DNA of 64,000 nt from Pseudoalteromonas spongiae UST010723-006 (GCF_000238255.3 NZ_CP011040.1:558001-622000), one strand, 5' to 3'. Positions 51,960 to 62,019 are shown, numbered from the stretch's first letter. Made by a program: numbers and translations. Notes: a model not told the origin generated them from the letters alone.

Positions 51960-54845
51960 ATGAAAAAAGCACTTAGCCTAAGTGCATTAGCACTTGCTGT
52001 TTTAGTTGGCTGTAATGCAACTAACCAAGCTAATACCTCTTCGAATAATCCAAATCTTTACGCAGAATCATTGGTTGTTAGCCCGAACGATAACCGCGAA
52101 TACAAAACATTAAAATTAAGCAACGAGATTGAAGTTGTTTTAGTGTCAGACCCAAGTGTTGATAAATCTGCTGCAGCGCTCAGTGTGGGTGTTGGTTTAT
52201 TGCATGATCCAATGACACAACAAGGTATGGCGCATTATTTAGAGCATATGTTGTTTTTAGGCACTGAACGTTTTCCTGATACTAACGAATATTCAGAGTT
52301 TATGACCAAAAATGGTGGTGCTCATAATGCATATACTTGGTTAGATATTACCAACTATATGTTCAAAGCGAACAACGATGCATTTGAAGAAGGGCTTGAT
52401 CGTTTTTCTGATTTCTTTAAATCACCGAAGCTTTATCCAGAGTATACCGACAAAGAAAAGAACGCTGTAAACGCTGAATGGTCAATGCGTCGCGAGCTTG
52501 ATTTCTTTGGTCAGTTCAAACTGGCTCGTAAAATGATGGGCGAACACCCGGCAAACCGCTTTTTAATCGGTAATTTAGAAACCCTTGGTGATAAAGAAGG
52601 CAGCAAGCTACACACTGAAACCGTTGCCTTTTTTGATAAATATTATTCATCAAATATCATGAAAGTAGCATTACTTAGCAATAAGCCACTTGCTGAGATG
52701 GAAGCGCTAGCGAATAAATACTTTTCAGATATTAAAAATAAAAATATTGAAAAGCCGAGTGTTACAGCAAAAGTTGACTTAACGAAAGTTGGCGGTAAAA
52801 AGGTATTTTATAAGCCAAACAAAGACGTTAAACAATTAACACTCGACTTCACAATCGAAAACAATAGCGACCAATTTGCGCTCAAGCCAAATCGTTTTCT
52901 GTCATACCTAATTTATTCAGAAATGCCGGGCACACCAGCTACGTTATTACGTGAAAAGGGTTGGATCTCAGATCTCGGTGCTAATGCATCGCCTTCACAT
53001 TATGGTAACTATGGTACGTTCTCAATCGATGTCACGTTAACAGACAGTGGTATGGAACACCGTGATGAGATTGTTGCCATTATCATGCAGTACATCGACC
53101 TTATTCGCGAAAAAGGCGTTGATAAGAAGTACTTTGATGAAATCAGAACATCACTTAATAACCAGTTCAAATTCTTAGAAAAAGGCGATGAATTTGGTTA
53201 TGTATCTAACCTTGCAGGCGCAATGCAAGTTTATCCAACGAATCATGTGATTAATGCACCATATTATTATGGTCAGTTTGACGAAAAAGCAATTGAACAA
53301 GTGCTTGATCAACTTACACCTGAAACGTTAAAAATTTGGTACGTAAGCCAAAAAGAAGAAACAGACAGTACACTTCATTTCTATGATGGTAACTACCGCA
53401 TTGCTGATATTTCACAAGACGAAATTAACAGCTGGAAAGCGCCAACAAACGTTGCAATGAACTTGCCTGCAGTAAATCGTTTATTGCCAGAAAGCTTTGA
53501 TTTAAAAGCCGTGAGCAATGAAATTAAAGAGAAGCCGCAACTTGTTCACGACACTAAGCATATTAAAGTATGGCAGTTTGCGAGCAAAAACTTCTCGCAC
53601 CAGCCAAAAGGCATGCTGAAAGTGTATATTAATAACCCAGCAACGCTTAGCGATATGGACACAGCGATTCTATTATCAGTTTGGCAAGACTTATACAGTA
53701 AGAATGTCGTTGCATTGAATACAGAAGCAGGTGTGGGCGGTATGTCTATGAGCCTTTCTGATTCAAACGGTGTGGTATTCACTGTAAATGGTTTTACCGA
53801 TAAACAAAGCGAACTGATTGTAGCCGGTATGAACGAATTACGTGTCGAGCCAACCGAACTTGAGTTTAACCAAGCGAAAGACCGTTTCTTACGTGCCGTT
53901 GCAAACAAGAGCAAAAACTTCCCTTACAGCCAAGCATTCAATGCGTTTTATAAAGTAACAAGCCAAGGCAGTTATGAAGACGCTGCACTGATTGAACGTG
54001 CAAAATCGCTTTCAATTAGCGACTTAAACAAAGTAATGCAGCAGGTACTTACTAACAACCAAGTACGCGTATTTATGTTTGGTAACTACGACCAGAATGA
54101 CGTGAAAACCGTTGTATCTAGTCTTGAAAAAGCGCTACCTAGCGAGGTGACGACAACGCAATACGCACGCGCGAAAGCGTGGTTACCAAAAGCTGGTCAA
54201 GTATTTAGCGTACAACGTGATATTGACGTAGCCGATGTTGCTTTAGTTGATATGCATATGCACCCAGTAAAAGGTAAGAAACAAGAAGCGCAAGGGCTTG
54301 TTTTACAAGGTCACTTTAGCAATAAAGTATTCGATAAATTACGTACCGAAGAGCAACTAGCCTACGCAGTAGGTGGCTTTAGCACCACGCTTGACGACTA
54401 TGTTGGTTTTGGTATGTATATTCAAACACCAGTTAAAGGCCCAGGTGAAATGCAGGCGCGTTTCGATGAATACAAGCTTGAGTACAAAAAAGAGCTTGAT
54501 GCAATTAGCGAAGAGACGTTTGCGCAACTTAAAAATGCGGTTCTGATCAAGCTAAACGAGCAACCGAAAAACCTAGGTGATGAATTAAGACCATACTTAT
54601 CAGATTGGTATGAAGAAAACTTTGATTTCAACTCAAAAGCTGAGCTGATCAAAGAAGTAGAACAAGTAACACTTGCTGATGTTAAAGACTTTTACGCAAA
54701 AACGGTACTTAATAAAGATGCAGCGCGCTTAAACGTGCAAATGCGCGGTACTAAATTTGCGGACAAGGCATTTGGCAAAATCGATAATCAGACGATTATT
54801 TCTGATTTTACAAATGCAGGTCAGGTACTTGATTATCAAAATTAA
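51960..54845 (+). CDS. Pitrilysin-like M16 metallopeptidase lipoprotein
   Basis: 961 residues, close to E. coli protease III (962). The signal ends in lipobox VLVGC (Cys18). The inverted zinc motif is H92-x2-E95-H96 in MAHYLEHMLFLGTERFPDTNEY, with the distal glutamate in EKNAVNAEW. Four M16 half-domains follow, including ALKPNRFLSYLIYSEMPGTPATLLREKGW. It likely degrades peptides in the periplasm or at the outer membrane; the lipid anchor differs from soluble PtrA. AGGGAACC lies before the ATG. A terminator sits 25 bases upstream, so the promoter must overlap it or read-through occurs. Confidence 0.93.
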   Translation: MKKALSLSALALAVLVGCNATNQANTSSNNPNLYAESLVVSPNDNREYKTLKLSNEIEVVLVSDPSVDKSAAALSVGVGLLHDPMTQQGMAHYLEHMLFLGTERFPDTNEYSEFMTKNGGAHNAYTWLDITNYMFKANNDAFEEGLDRFSDFFKSPKLYPEYTDKEKNAVNAEWSMRRELDFFGQFKLARKMMGEHPANRFLIGNLETLGDKEGSKLHTETVAFFDKYYSSNIMKVALLSNKPLAEMEALANKYFSDIKNKNIEKPSVTAKVDLTKVGGKKVFYKPNKDVKQLTLDFTIENNSDQFALKPNRFLSYLIYSEMPGTPATLLREKGWISDLGANASPSHYGNYGTFSIDVTLTDSGMEHRDEIVAIIMQYIDLIREKGVDKKYFDEIRTSLNNQFKFLEKGDEFGYVSNLAGAMQVYPTNHVINAPYYYGQFDEKAIEQVLDQLTPETLKIWYVSQKEETDSTLHFYDGNYRIADISQDEINSWKAPTNVAMNLPAVNRLLPESFDLKAVSNEIKEKPQLVHDTKHIKVWQFASKNFSHQPKGMLKVYINNPATLSDMDTAILLSVWQDLYSKNVVALNTEAGVGGMSMSLSDSNGVVFTVNGFTDKQSELIVAGMNELRVEPTELEFNQAKDRFLRAVANKSKNFPYSQAFNAFYKVTSQGSYEDAALIERAKSLSISDLNKVMQQVLTNNQVRVFMFGNYDQNDVKTVVSSLEKALPSEVTTTQYARAKAWLPKAGQVFSVQRDIDVADVALVDMHMHPVKGKKQEAQGLVLQGHFSNKVFDKLRTEEQLAYAVGGFSTTLDDYVGFGMYIQTPVKGPGEMQARFDEYKLEYKKELDAISEETFAQLKNAVLIKLNEQPKNLGDELRPYLSDWYEENFDFNSKAELIKEVEQVTLADVKDFYAKTVLNKDAARLNVQMRGTKFADKAFGKIDNQTIISDFTNAGQVLDYQN

Positions 54846-54861
54846 TTGATAGTTTTTTGTG

Positions 54862-54887
54862 AAAGGCGAGCAAATGCTCGCCTTTTT
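54862..54887 (+). terminator. Terminator of the M16 protease gene
   Basis: Stem aaaggcgagca (54862-54872) with tgctcgccttt (54875-54885) and a T-run, 17 bases past the stop. Confidence 0.9.
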
Positions 54888-54963
54888 TATGCGTCACAAT
54901 TGTTCAATATAAACTCAATATTCGCGTCACATTTGCTTCATATGCTGAACTTAAAACAGCTTT

Positions 54964-56676
54964 ATGGCCAATGTTATGATCCATGTCGACCAAGTAATCG
55001 CAAAACAATTTCCGCAACTTATAAATAACCCTTTGCTTTATAAATCAAGCAGCAAATTATTAAAAAATTTAATGCACGAAGGGGATTTTCATCAATTTGA
55101 AAATGATTTTCCGCATTTATCAGGACTTGATTTTGTAGAGCAAGTACTTGATTATTTTGATGTTAGTTATTCGGTGCGAGATAGCGAAAAGCTGCATATT
55201 CCTGCATCAGGACGTTTGGTGATAATCGCTAATCACCCAATTGGCTCACTCGATGCATTGGCATTGATTAAATTAATTAGTGAAGTGCGTAGCGATATTC
55301 GCGTGATGGCAAACCAACTGCTTTATAGCTTAGCGCCGCTACAAGAAATGTTAGTGCCAGTTGATAACATTAAAGGCACAACCAGCAAAATTACCGTCAA
55401 TCGAATAAAAGAACATTTAAGCGATGAAGGTGTGTTGCTGATCTTTCCTGCTGGCGAAGTGTCACGTTTAAGACCAACAGGGGTGCGCGATACCTTTTGG
55501 CAAAAAGGCTTTTTGAAAATCGCAAAAGCGTATCAAGCGCCCATACTGCCAATGCATGTTGATGCTAAAAATTCCCCCATGTTTTACAGCGTTTCAATGC
55601 TTTATAAACCGCTTGCGTCGTTCTTGTTAGTGAATGAAATGTTTAAGCAACGCAAACGTAATTTTCCTATACGCATCGGCGCGCTTATTCCACATAGTGC
55701 ATTTGCTGATTCGCCGCTTCATGATACGCAATTAACTAAACTGTTTAAAAAACATATTTATGCCATTGGTGATGGTAAACCAGGCTATTTTCAAACTGAA
55801 AAATGCATTGCCTTGCCAGAGAATAAAGCAAATTTAAGCCGCTTAATTCGTGAAAAATGTAAATTGCTTGGGGAAACCCATGATGGAAAAATGATCTACT
55901 TGTATCAGCATGGTGATAGCTGCGTAATTATGCGTGAAATTGGCCGCTTACGCGAAATCGCGTTTCGTGCGGTGGGTGAGGGCACAAACCAAAAGCGCGA
56001 TATAGATAAATACGATAGCGATTATTTACATCTGATTTTGTGGGACAAAGACGAATTAGAAATTGTCGGCGCATACCGTTTTGGTCGTGCTGATGTTTTA
56101 ACACACAATGCAAAAAGCGCTGGGTTATATTCGTCAACGCTTGTGAATTACAAAGACGAAATGGCTCCTTATTTTGCAAAAGGACTCGAACTTGGTCGCA
56201 GCTTTGTGCAGCCAAAATACTGGGGCAAACGCAGCTTAGATTATTTATGGTTTGGTATAGGCGCGTATTTGCAACATCATCCTGAAATTCGCTATCTATT
56301 TGGTCCTGTTAGTATAAGCGGTACGTTACCTGAACCTGCAAAAGATCAGCTGGTAAGCTTTTATTCCCATTATTTTGCTCATCAAAGCACATTAGCAACA
56401 TCAAACAATCCGTATCGCTACACAAACACGCATGAATTGCCAAATTACACAAACGACTACAAAGAAGACTTCAAAGCACTCAAAAGCACATTGGCAGAGC
56501 AAGGTGTAGCGATCCCCACTTTATACAAACAATATACCGAGTTGTGTGAGCCTGGTGGCGTTAAGTTTTTGTGTTTTGGTGTTGACCCAGACTTTAATAA
56601 TAGTGTTGATGGCCTTGTTTTAGTTGATTTAAATACATTGAAACAAAACAAACGAAAACGTTATTTAAATCAGTAG
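54964..56676 (+). CDS. olsF: OlsF-type bifunctional ornithine lipid synthase
   Basis: 570 residues, a fusion of two acyltransferases. Residues ~40-270 are a PlsC/LPLAT-like domain with ANHPIGSLDALALI (the H and D spaced as in hemolysin-type acyltransferases, one residue longer than classic HX4D) and IFPAGEVSRLRPTG. Residues ~285-560 are an OlsB-like GNAT domain (REIGRLREIAFRAVGEGTNQKRDIDKYDSDYLHLILWD, GRSFVQPKYWGKRSLDYLWFGIGAYL). Known OlsF proteins of Serratia and Vibrio make ornithine lipids in two steps, the C-domain acylating ornithine and the N-domain adding the second acyl group. The overall architecture matches. These phosphorus-free lipids replace phospholipids under phosphate limitation. 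Confidence 0.85.
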   Translation: MANVMIHVDQVIAKQFPQLINNPLLYKSSSKLLKNLMHEGDFHQFENDFPHLSGLDFVEQVLDYFDVSYSVRDSEKLHIPASGRLVIIANHPIGSLDALALIKLISEVRSDIRVMANQLLYSLAPLQEMLVPVDNIKGTTSKITVNRIKEHLSDEGVLLIFPAGEVSRLRPTGVRDTFWQKGFLKIAKAYQAPILPMHVDAKNSPMFYSVSMLYKPLASFLLVNEMFKQRKRNFPIRIGALIPHSAFADSPLHDTQLTKLFKKHIYAIGDGKPGYFQTEKCIALPENKANLSRLIREKCKLLGETHDGKMIYLYQHGDSCVIMREIGRLREIAFRAVGEGTNQKRDIDKYDSDYLHLILWDKDELEIVGAYRFGRADVLTHNAKSAGLYSSTLVNYKDEMAPYFAKGLELGRSFVQPKYWGKRSLDYLWFGIGAYLQHHPEIRYLFGPVSISGTLPEPAKDQLVSFYSHYFAHQSTLATSNNPYRYTNTHELPNYTNDYKEDFKALKSTLAEQGVAIPTLYKQYTELCEPGGVKFLCFGVDPDFNNSVDGLVLVDLNTLKQNKRKRYLNQ

Positions 56677-56728
56677 ATTTAACAGCAGGAATATGTCAGG
56701 TTAATAAGAAAACAAAAAGGGTTTTGTT

Positions 56729-57115
56729 GTGATATCTGTTATTCCTCTTTATGCGGCGCTGCTAGGCTTAATTTACATTTATTTGAGTGTAGCAACGCTA
56801 ACGCGCCGCAAAAAAATTCTTGTCGCGTTAGGCGATGGTGGTGACAAACTGCTGCAAAAGAAAATGCGAGCGCACGGTAACTTTCAAGAATACGTACCAA
56901 TTAGTTTAATATTAATCGGATTTGCCGAATACCTAGGTGCTGCATCACTGTTTGTTCATGGACTAGGTGTTGCACTGCTTGTTGGGCGTATTTCTCATGC
57001 CTATGGTGTCAGCATGCTACATGAAAAATTAGTGTTTCGCGTAACTGGTATGGCATTAACCTTCTTATCTATCTTGCTTAGCAGTATCGCAATACTCTAT
57101 CTTTTATATCGTTAA
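56729..57115 (+). CDS. MAPEG-family membrane protein
   Basis: 128 residues with four hydrophobic segments. ALLGLIYIYLSVATLTRRK, MRAHGNFQEYVPISLILIGFAEYLGA, VGRISHAYGVSM and the last helix fit the MAPEG fold (eicosanoid and glutathione metabolism proteins). Bacterial members are glutathione transferases or of unknown function. The start is GTG at 56729, after AAAAGGG with adequate spacing. The downstream gene (yghU-like) is also glutathione-related, 31 bases on, so an operon is likely. Confidence 0.9.
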   Translation: MISVIPLYAALLGLIYIYLSVATLTRRKKILVALGDGGDKLLQKKMRAHGNFQEYVPISLILIGFAEYLGAASLFVHGLGVALLVGRISHAYGVSMLHEKLVFRVTGMALTFLSILLSSIAILYLLYR

Positions 57116-57146
57116 CAAATCGCCTTAAAATTCAGTGAGGTTAGTT

Positions 57147-57986
57147 ATGGCTAATAATCAATATACGCCGCCAAAAGTGTGGCAATGGCAAGCAGGAAAC
57201 GGTGGCAAATTTGCTAATATTAATCGTCCTGAGTCAGGTGCGACACACGATAAAACCTTGCCTCAAGGAAAACATCCGCTGCAACTTTATTCACTTGCTA
57301 CGCCAAATGGTGTAAAGGTGACGATTCTGCTCGAAGAACTAATTGAAGTGGGTATTAAAGACGCTGAATACGATGCGTACTTAATTGATATTATGGAAGG
57401 CGAACAGTTCAGTTCAGGTTTTGTCGAGGTTAACCCTAACTCTAAAATTCCTGCGCTGCTTGATACCTCAACATCATTAACCACACCTGTGTTTGAATCA
57501 GGTGCGATTTTGCTTTACCTCGCTGAAAAATTTAATTGTTTTATTCCGCAAAATGCAAATGACAGGGCGAAATGTTTATCTTGGCTATTTTGGCAAATGG
57601 GCAGCGGCCCCGCATTAGGTGGCGGGTTTGGTCATTTTTACGCGTATGCACCTGAGCCACTGGAATACCCAATTAACCGATTTACTATGGAAGTAAAACG
57701 CCAGTTGGATCTACTAAACAAACACTTAGCAAACAATAAATACATGTGTGGTGACACCTACACGATTGCTGATATGGCAATTTGGCCGTGGTACGGTGTA
57801 TTAGTACGCGGTGATTTATATGACGCTGCTGAGTTTTTAGCGGTAGATGAATACCCACATTTAAAGGCATGGGCAGACCGTATAATTGAACGACCAGCTG
57901 TGCAACGAGGCCGTAGAGTAAACCGCAGTTGGGGCGATGAAAGTGAGCAATTGCACGAACGCCATAGTGCGGACGATTTTAATTAA
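57147..57986 (+). CDS. yghU: Disulfide-bond oxidoreductase YghU (GST family)
   Basis: 279 residues from the ATG at 57147, with GAGG six bases before; a GTG four codons upstream is less likely. Very close to E. coli YghU: QYTPPKVWQWQAGNGGKFANINRPESGATHDKTLPQGKHPLQLYSLATPNGVKVTILLEEL and FVEVNPNSKIPALLD. The N-domain binds two glutathiones and the enzyme has disulfide reductase activity with weak peroxidase activity. It forms a likely pair with the MAPEG gene. Confidence 0.95.
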   Translation: MANNQYTPPKVWQWQAGNGGKFANINRPESGATHDKTLPQGKHPLQLYSLATPNGVKVTILLEELIEVGIKDAEYDAYLIDIMEGEQFSSGFVEVNPNSKIPALLDTSTSLTTPVFESGAILLYLAEKFNCFIPQNANDRAKCLSWLFWQMGSGPALGGGFGHFYAYAPEPLEYPINRFTMEVKRQLDLLNKHLANNKYMCGDTYTIADMAIWPWYGVLVRGDLYDAAEFLAVDEYPHLKAWADRIIERPAVQRGRRVNRSWGDESEQLHERHSADDFN

Positions 57987-58064
57987 ACCGTAAAAGTTAA
58001 TATGCCCTAGTTATATTTAAAATAAAATTGTATATTTTATTTATTTTTGGTTGTAAGGATAAAT

Positions 58065-58559
58065 GTGAAAAATATCGCGCTACAAGAATTAACCACTGCC
58101 GATGCTGAGTTCATTTTTAAGTTAGTAACGCAAGCGAGTTTTAAAGAGCACATTGGTGATAAAGGGGTGTATAATCTAAACAGTGCAGCAAAGCACCTTG
58201 AAGAAAAGTACATTCAGCCCTACCAGCAATATGGTTATGGTTTATGGGGTATAAAAGATCTCGACCGTAATTGTTTTGTTGGCGTATGTGGCTTAGTAAC
58301 ACGCCCTGATTTTGACATTCCTGATCTTGGCTATTCGTTACTTGATGAGTTTACAAAGCAAGGTTATGTGGCAGAAGCTGCGCGAAAAACCATTGAACGT
58401 GCCCGCAATAAGCACGGCTTTGACACATTAAATGCCATTACTTCACCCACTAATAACGCGTCAATTAACGTGCTTGAAAAACTTGGCTTTAAGTTTATTA
58501 AGCAATTTGAACTTGCCGGTTATGAAGGGGTTTCTAACCTTTATCAATTAGCGCTTTAA
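58065..58559 (+). CDS. GNAT-family N-acetyltransferase (RimJ/RimL-like)
   Basis: 164 residues from the GTG at 58065, which follows AAGGA by five bases; an earlier TTG is less convincing. ALQELTTADAEFIFKLV, the central WGIKDLDRNCFVGVCGLV, IPDLGYSLLDEFTKQGYVAEAARKTIERA (acetyl-CoA loop) and SINVLEKLGFKFI are RimJ/RimL-type features. It acetylates an unknown amine. Its 3' end overlaps the convergent pqiC gene by 26 bases. Confidence 0.85.
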   Translation: MKNIALQELTTADAEFIFKLVTQASFKEHIGDKGVYNLNSAAKHLEEKYIQPYQQYGYGLWGIKDLDRNCFVGVCGLVTRPDFDIPDLGYSLLDEFTKQGYVAEAARKTIERARNKHGFDTLNAITSPTNNASINVLEKLGFKFIKQFELAGYEGVSNLYQLAL

Positions 58560-59139
58560 GCTCAGTTGCAACCGCGTTGTTGACATTGTTCCATGCACTA
58601 TTTAACGCGCTAACAAGCGGGCCGTAGCCGTCATCGTCAAGCGATACGGCTTGATTAAAGCCTTGGCTATACACGATAGTAGCTGAGGTATGCTCAAGTT
58701 TATATACCGTTACTATGCCCGCTATTACACCTTCGCCGTTCTGATTCGCTTGAAACTTAGTCAGATAATAATCTACGCGAAAGGTTGGTAACGTGGCATT
58801 AATTGCAGATTCTAACTGTAGGGGAATAACGCGGCTTTGCGACAACTGGTTATCAAGATTAACTACGCTTGCTTGCAGTAACAATTCACTGGGACTGCTG
58901 CTCCACAAATGGCCGTTGGCGCTTTGTATTTGCAATGGTGCAACCTCTACAGCAATACCGCGATTGGCAAGATGCCCGGTTAACTTAGGGTTACTGACAA
59001 TGATATTAGCGCGTGCTTGTTTACCTAATTTATTTGGTGCAAATTCGCCGCCATCAAGCTGGTAATAACTAATAGTGTCAACTTGGCTGCTACACCCGCC
59101 CAATAATAAAAAAAGAACTGAAACCAGTAAAATACGCAT
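58534..59139 (-). CDS. pqiC: PqiC lipoprotein of the PqiABC intermembrane transport complex
   Basis: 201 residues from the ATG at 59139; an earlier ATG would add 16 residues before the signal peptide. Lipobox LLLGGC, then ISYYQLDGGEF, a PqiC/YmbA start, and VVNLDNQLSQSRVIPLQLESAINATLP plus FRVDYYLTKFQ. The outer-membrane lipoprotein docks PqiB. It is the last gene of pqiABC, four bases after pqiB. Confidence 0.9.
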   Translation of the reverse strand: MRILLVSVLFLLLGGCSSQVDTISYYQLDGGEFAPNKLGKQARANIIVSNPKLTGHLANRGIAVEVAPLQIQSANGHLWSSSPSELLLQASVVNLDNQLSQSRVIPLQLESAINATLPTFRVDYYLTKFQANQNGEGVIAGIVTVYKLEHTSATIVYSQGFNQAVSLDDDGYGPLVSALNSAWNNVNNAVATELKALIDKG

Positions 59140-59143
59140 TGTG

Positions 59144-60799
59144 TTATTGTTTCCTTGGGGTTGGATCGGTTGCCAATTGTTTATCAAAAATAAACATATT
59201 AGGTTGCTCGTTTAAGCCTTTTGACAATGGCTGCAATTGCTCTGCTAACTGTTTTAACTGATCAAGCGTGCTGTTTAATTCGTGATAAATAGCAGAACCT
59301 TTCTCGTAATCTGACATGGTTTTTTCAAACTGCAACATGGTTTCATCAAATGTTGCCATCGATTTTTCTACTTGTGCTAAGGTTTCATTAAACTCATTAG
59401 GCAGAGTTTGCGTGTCTTTTCGATTTAACAGTTCGCGCAGTTCAACGGCGAATGTGTTGTATTCGTTCATTGTTTTATCAAAGCTATTGAGCGGTGTTTG
59501 CATATCTAAATTATTAAACTTCGCTAGTAATTCCGATACTTGGTTCGCCATTACGCTAAAGCCACTAGAGGTGCTTGGAAACACTTTTAAGCCAGCAAAT
59601 TCAGACTGCTGAAATGGCTCAACATCTTGGTATAAATCAAAATCAATATAAATTGAACCGGTGAGTAAATTACCAGTTTTAAGGGATGCTCTTAAGCCTT
59701 TTTCAATCCAGCCATCTAGGCTATTTTGCCAGAACTCTTTGGCAATTTTGGTATCGTGGAAAATACGCTTATATTCAATTTTAATCTTAACCGGTACAGC
59801 TGTACTGTCAGTTGAAAAATGGGCAGGGCGATTATCAATCACTAACATCGCAGGCGCTTCTTCAACAGTACCAATACGAATACCGCGATATTCAACTGGC
59901 GCACCCGGCGTTAAGCCGCGAATTGATTGCTCAAACTGAATAACATAGTAATCGTACTCGTCGTAGCGATGTTCTAGCGCTTTTTGGTAATCGCTGTTTA
60001 ATCTGAATGTTTGATTTTGCTTGGCTAAAGCATCGGGTTTTTCGCCCTCAGGAATGGCAAACGAAATACCGCCTTTCAGCATTTTTGCCAGTGAACTGGT
60101 TTTAAAATTAATCCCGTCAGCCGATAGGTCAACTTCAATCGCTGAGTTTACCCAAAACACCACATTTTCTGTGACCAGATTTTCATAAGGTGAGCGAATA
60201 AAAATGCCATAGCGCATAATCTGCTGTTGCCAATCAAACTTAGCCGTTTCAACTTGTCCAACACTGTAGCCGTTATAATAAATTGTGGTACCAACATCAA
60301 TTACATTGGTATTTTTACTGGTAAGCAAATAGCGCTGACCTTTTATGTTATCGGGAATTTGGGGCGGCGTATCAAGTAGTGTAAATTGGCGGGTTCTGGC
60401 ATCACTTTCACCCGGTAAAAATTCAAAATAAACACCCGATAACAAGGTGTTTAACCCAGAAATACCGGTTTCGTCGATGCGCGTTTTAACAATCCATATT
60501 TTTGCGTCTTGATTAAGTAAATGCTCGTAATCTTTATCAATTACCGCGCGCGCAACAACTGTGGTTTGATCTTCAGCAAGGCGCACTTGGGCAATGACAC
60601 CCATTTTTACGCTGCGTACTTTAATTTCTGTTTTGCCGGGGATCACGCCTTCTGCGTTTGGCATGGTAATGTAAATAGTCGTGCCTTGGCTTTGTTGGTA
60701 TTGATAAAACATCCAACTTGCAACAAACACAGCAATAAGTGGAATGATCCAGATAGGTGAGAGCGTTCGCTTTTTACTAATAGCGGCAGTAGGGCTCAT
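59144..60799 (-). CDS. pqiB: PqiB MCE-domain protein
   Basis: 551 residues, near the 546 of E. coli PqiB. An N-terminal transmembrane helix (SPIWIIPLIAVFVASWMFYQYQ) is followed by three MCE domains: TIYITMPNAEGVIPGKTEIKVRSVKMGVI, then SKNTNVIDVGTTIYYNGYSVGQV, then SIRGLTPGAPVEYRGIRIGTVEE. A long coiled-coil C-terminus (NEFNETLAQVEKSMATFDETMLQFEKTMSDYE) builds the needle. It forms a channel between inner and outer membranes for lipid traffic. The ATG overlaps the pqiA stop by four bases (ATGA). Confidence 0.95.
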   Translation of the reverse strand: MSPTAAISKKRTLSPIWIIPLIAVFVASWMFYQYQQSQGTTIYITMPNAEGVIPGKTEIKVRSVKMGVIAQVRLAEDQTTVVARAVIDKDYEHLLNQDAKIWIVKTRIDETGISGLNTLLSGVYFEFLPGESDARTRQFTLLDTPPQIPDNIKGQRYLLTSKNTNVIDVGTTIYYNGYSVGQVETAKFDWQQQIMRYGIFIRSPYENLVTENVVFWVNSAIEVDLSADGINFKTSSLAKMLKGGISFAIPEGEKPDALAKQNQTFRLNSDYQKALEHRYDEYDYYVIQFEQSIRGLTPGAPVEYRGIRIGTVEEAPAMLVIDNRPAHFSTDSTAVPVKIKIEYKRIFHDTKIAKEFWQNSLDGWIEKGLRASLKTGNLLTGSIYIDFDLYQDVEPFQQSEFAGLKVFPSTSSGFSVMANQVSELLAKFNNLDMQTPLNSFDKTMNEYNTFAVELRELLNRKDTQTLPNEFNETLAQVEKSMATFDETMLQFEKTMSDYEKGSAIYHELNSTLDQLKQLAEQLQPLSKGLNEQPNMFIFDKQLATDPTPRKQ

Positions 60800-62019
60800 T
60801 CAGAAAACCTCTTTTTATCCCAGATTAAACGTGGGTCGAATAGTTGCGCAGCAATCATCGAGGTGATCACCATAATTGCAAAAAAGATTGCACCAACACC
60901 AATTGTTATCGACATTAAAACGCCTAATTGTACTAATGAAACTAAAATAACTACAACAAACACATCGATCATTGACCATTTACCAACAAGCTCTATTAAA
61001 ACATAAGCACGTGCTGCTTGTTTTCTACTAATGTGTTGTTTTTTTGTAACTAAATAACACAGCCAAAATAATACAAACAATTTGCCGATAGGAATACAAA
61101 TACTGGCTATAAAAATAATGATAGCGATTGGGTACGAGCCAATCTGCCACAGTGTAAAAACACCATTAAGAATAGTGGACGGTTCGTCAATTGAGAAAAT
61201 CCAAGTGTGCATTATTGGGAAAAAATTCGCTGGTATATAACAAATTAGCGACGTGATGGTAAATGCTAAAACCCATTGAATATGTTGTGTATTGCGTACC
61301 GACGTTTTGCTATTACAGCGCGAACACGTATCGTCGTAAGTTAATAACTGACAAACATGACACGCTCGCAAATTTTGATTTTTAGCGCGCGAGCCTAAGC
61401 TTTCATCAATTGCTATTTTGTTTTGGTCGGCGAGTTGTAACCACAAACTATGGCTGTCGTAATAATATAGCGTGAGCGAATAACACAGTACAAAAGCGGA
61501 AAAAGCCCAAAAACTTAAACCAAAGGTAATTTCAGCCATTGCCATAATTTTAATCATGCTGATCAGCACGCCAATTAGGAATATTTCCGACATAACCCAA
61601 GGTTTTAAGTAGTAAATCGTTTTTAAGCAAAATCGCGAAAGCGGCTTAGGTAACACATACAAAGCCCCCATATGAAGCGGAATAAACAGAGTTAATAACA
61701 CAAAAGGCAAACCAATAATGGTGATATCAATCAGTGCAGCGACGAAAAAGTTATCTTGATAAAACAATATTTTTGCCGCGTCGAGCAAATTGATGGTTTG
61801 GCTTAACCCTTGATTGCTAAACGAGATAAACGGGTAGAGTAAGGCGCTAAATAGTAAGATAAGTGACGCGATACTAAGCGCAACCACTTTTTGAGCGCGC
61901 GCGTTAATTGTGCGGCTTAATAAGGTATGACAATTTGGGCAATAGGCATGCTCCCCATGGCTGAGCGTTGGGATACTGACTATTTGATCGCAGTGATGAC
62001 ACGCGAGTTGTATTTCCAT
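60796..62019 (-). CDS. pqiA: PqiA integral membrane protein
   Basis: 407 residues with about eight transmembrane helices in two repeats, each preceded by a CxxC zinc-ribbon pair: CHHCDQIVSIPTLSHGEHAYCPNC near the N-terminus and CHVCQLLTYDDTCSRCNS at mid-protein. PqiA is the inner-membrane partner of PqiB and is induced by paraquat through SoxRS in E. coli. A soxR gene lies elsewhere in this window, but no SoxR site was recognised before pqiA. It is divergent from the alcohol dehydrogenase gene across 108 bases. Confidence 0.94.
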   Translation of the reverse strand: MEIQLACHHCDQIVSIPTLSHGEHAYCPNCHTLLSRTINARAQKVVALSIASLILLFSALLYPFISFSNQGLSQTINLLDAAKILFYQDNFFVAALIDITIIGLPFVLLTLFIPLHMGALYVLPKPLSRFCLKTIYYLKPWVMSEIFLIGVLISMIKIMAMAEITFGLSFWAFSAFVLCYSLTLYYYDSHSLWLQLADQNKIAIDESLGSRAKNQNLRACHVCQLLTYDDTCSRCNSKTSVRNTQHIQWVLAFTITSLICYIPANFFPIMHTWIFSIDEPSTILNGVFTLWQIGSYPIAIIIFIASICIPIGKLFVLFWLCYLVTKKQHISRKQAARAYVLIELVGKWSMIDVFVVVILVSLVQLGVLMSITIGVGAIFFAIMVITSMIAAQLFDPRLIWDKKRFSE

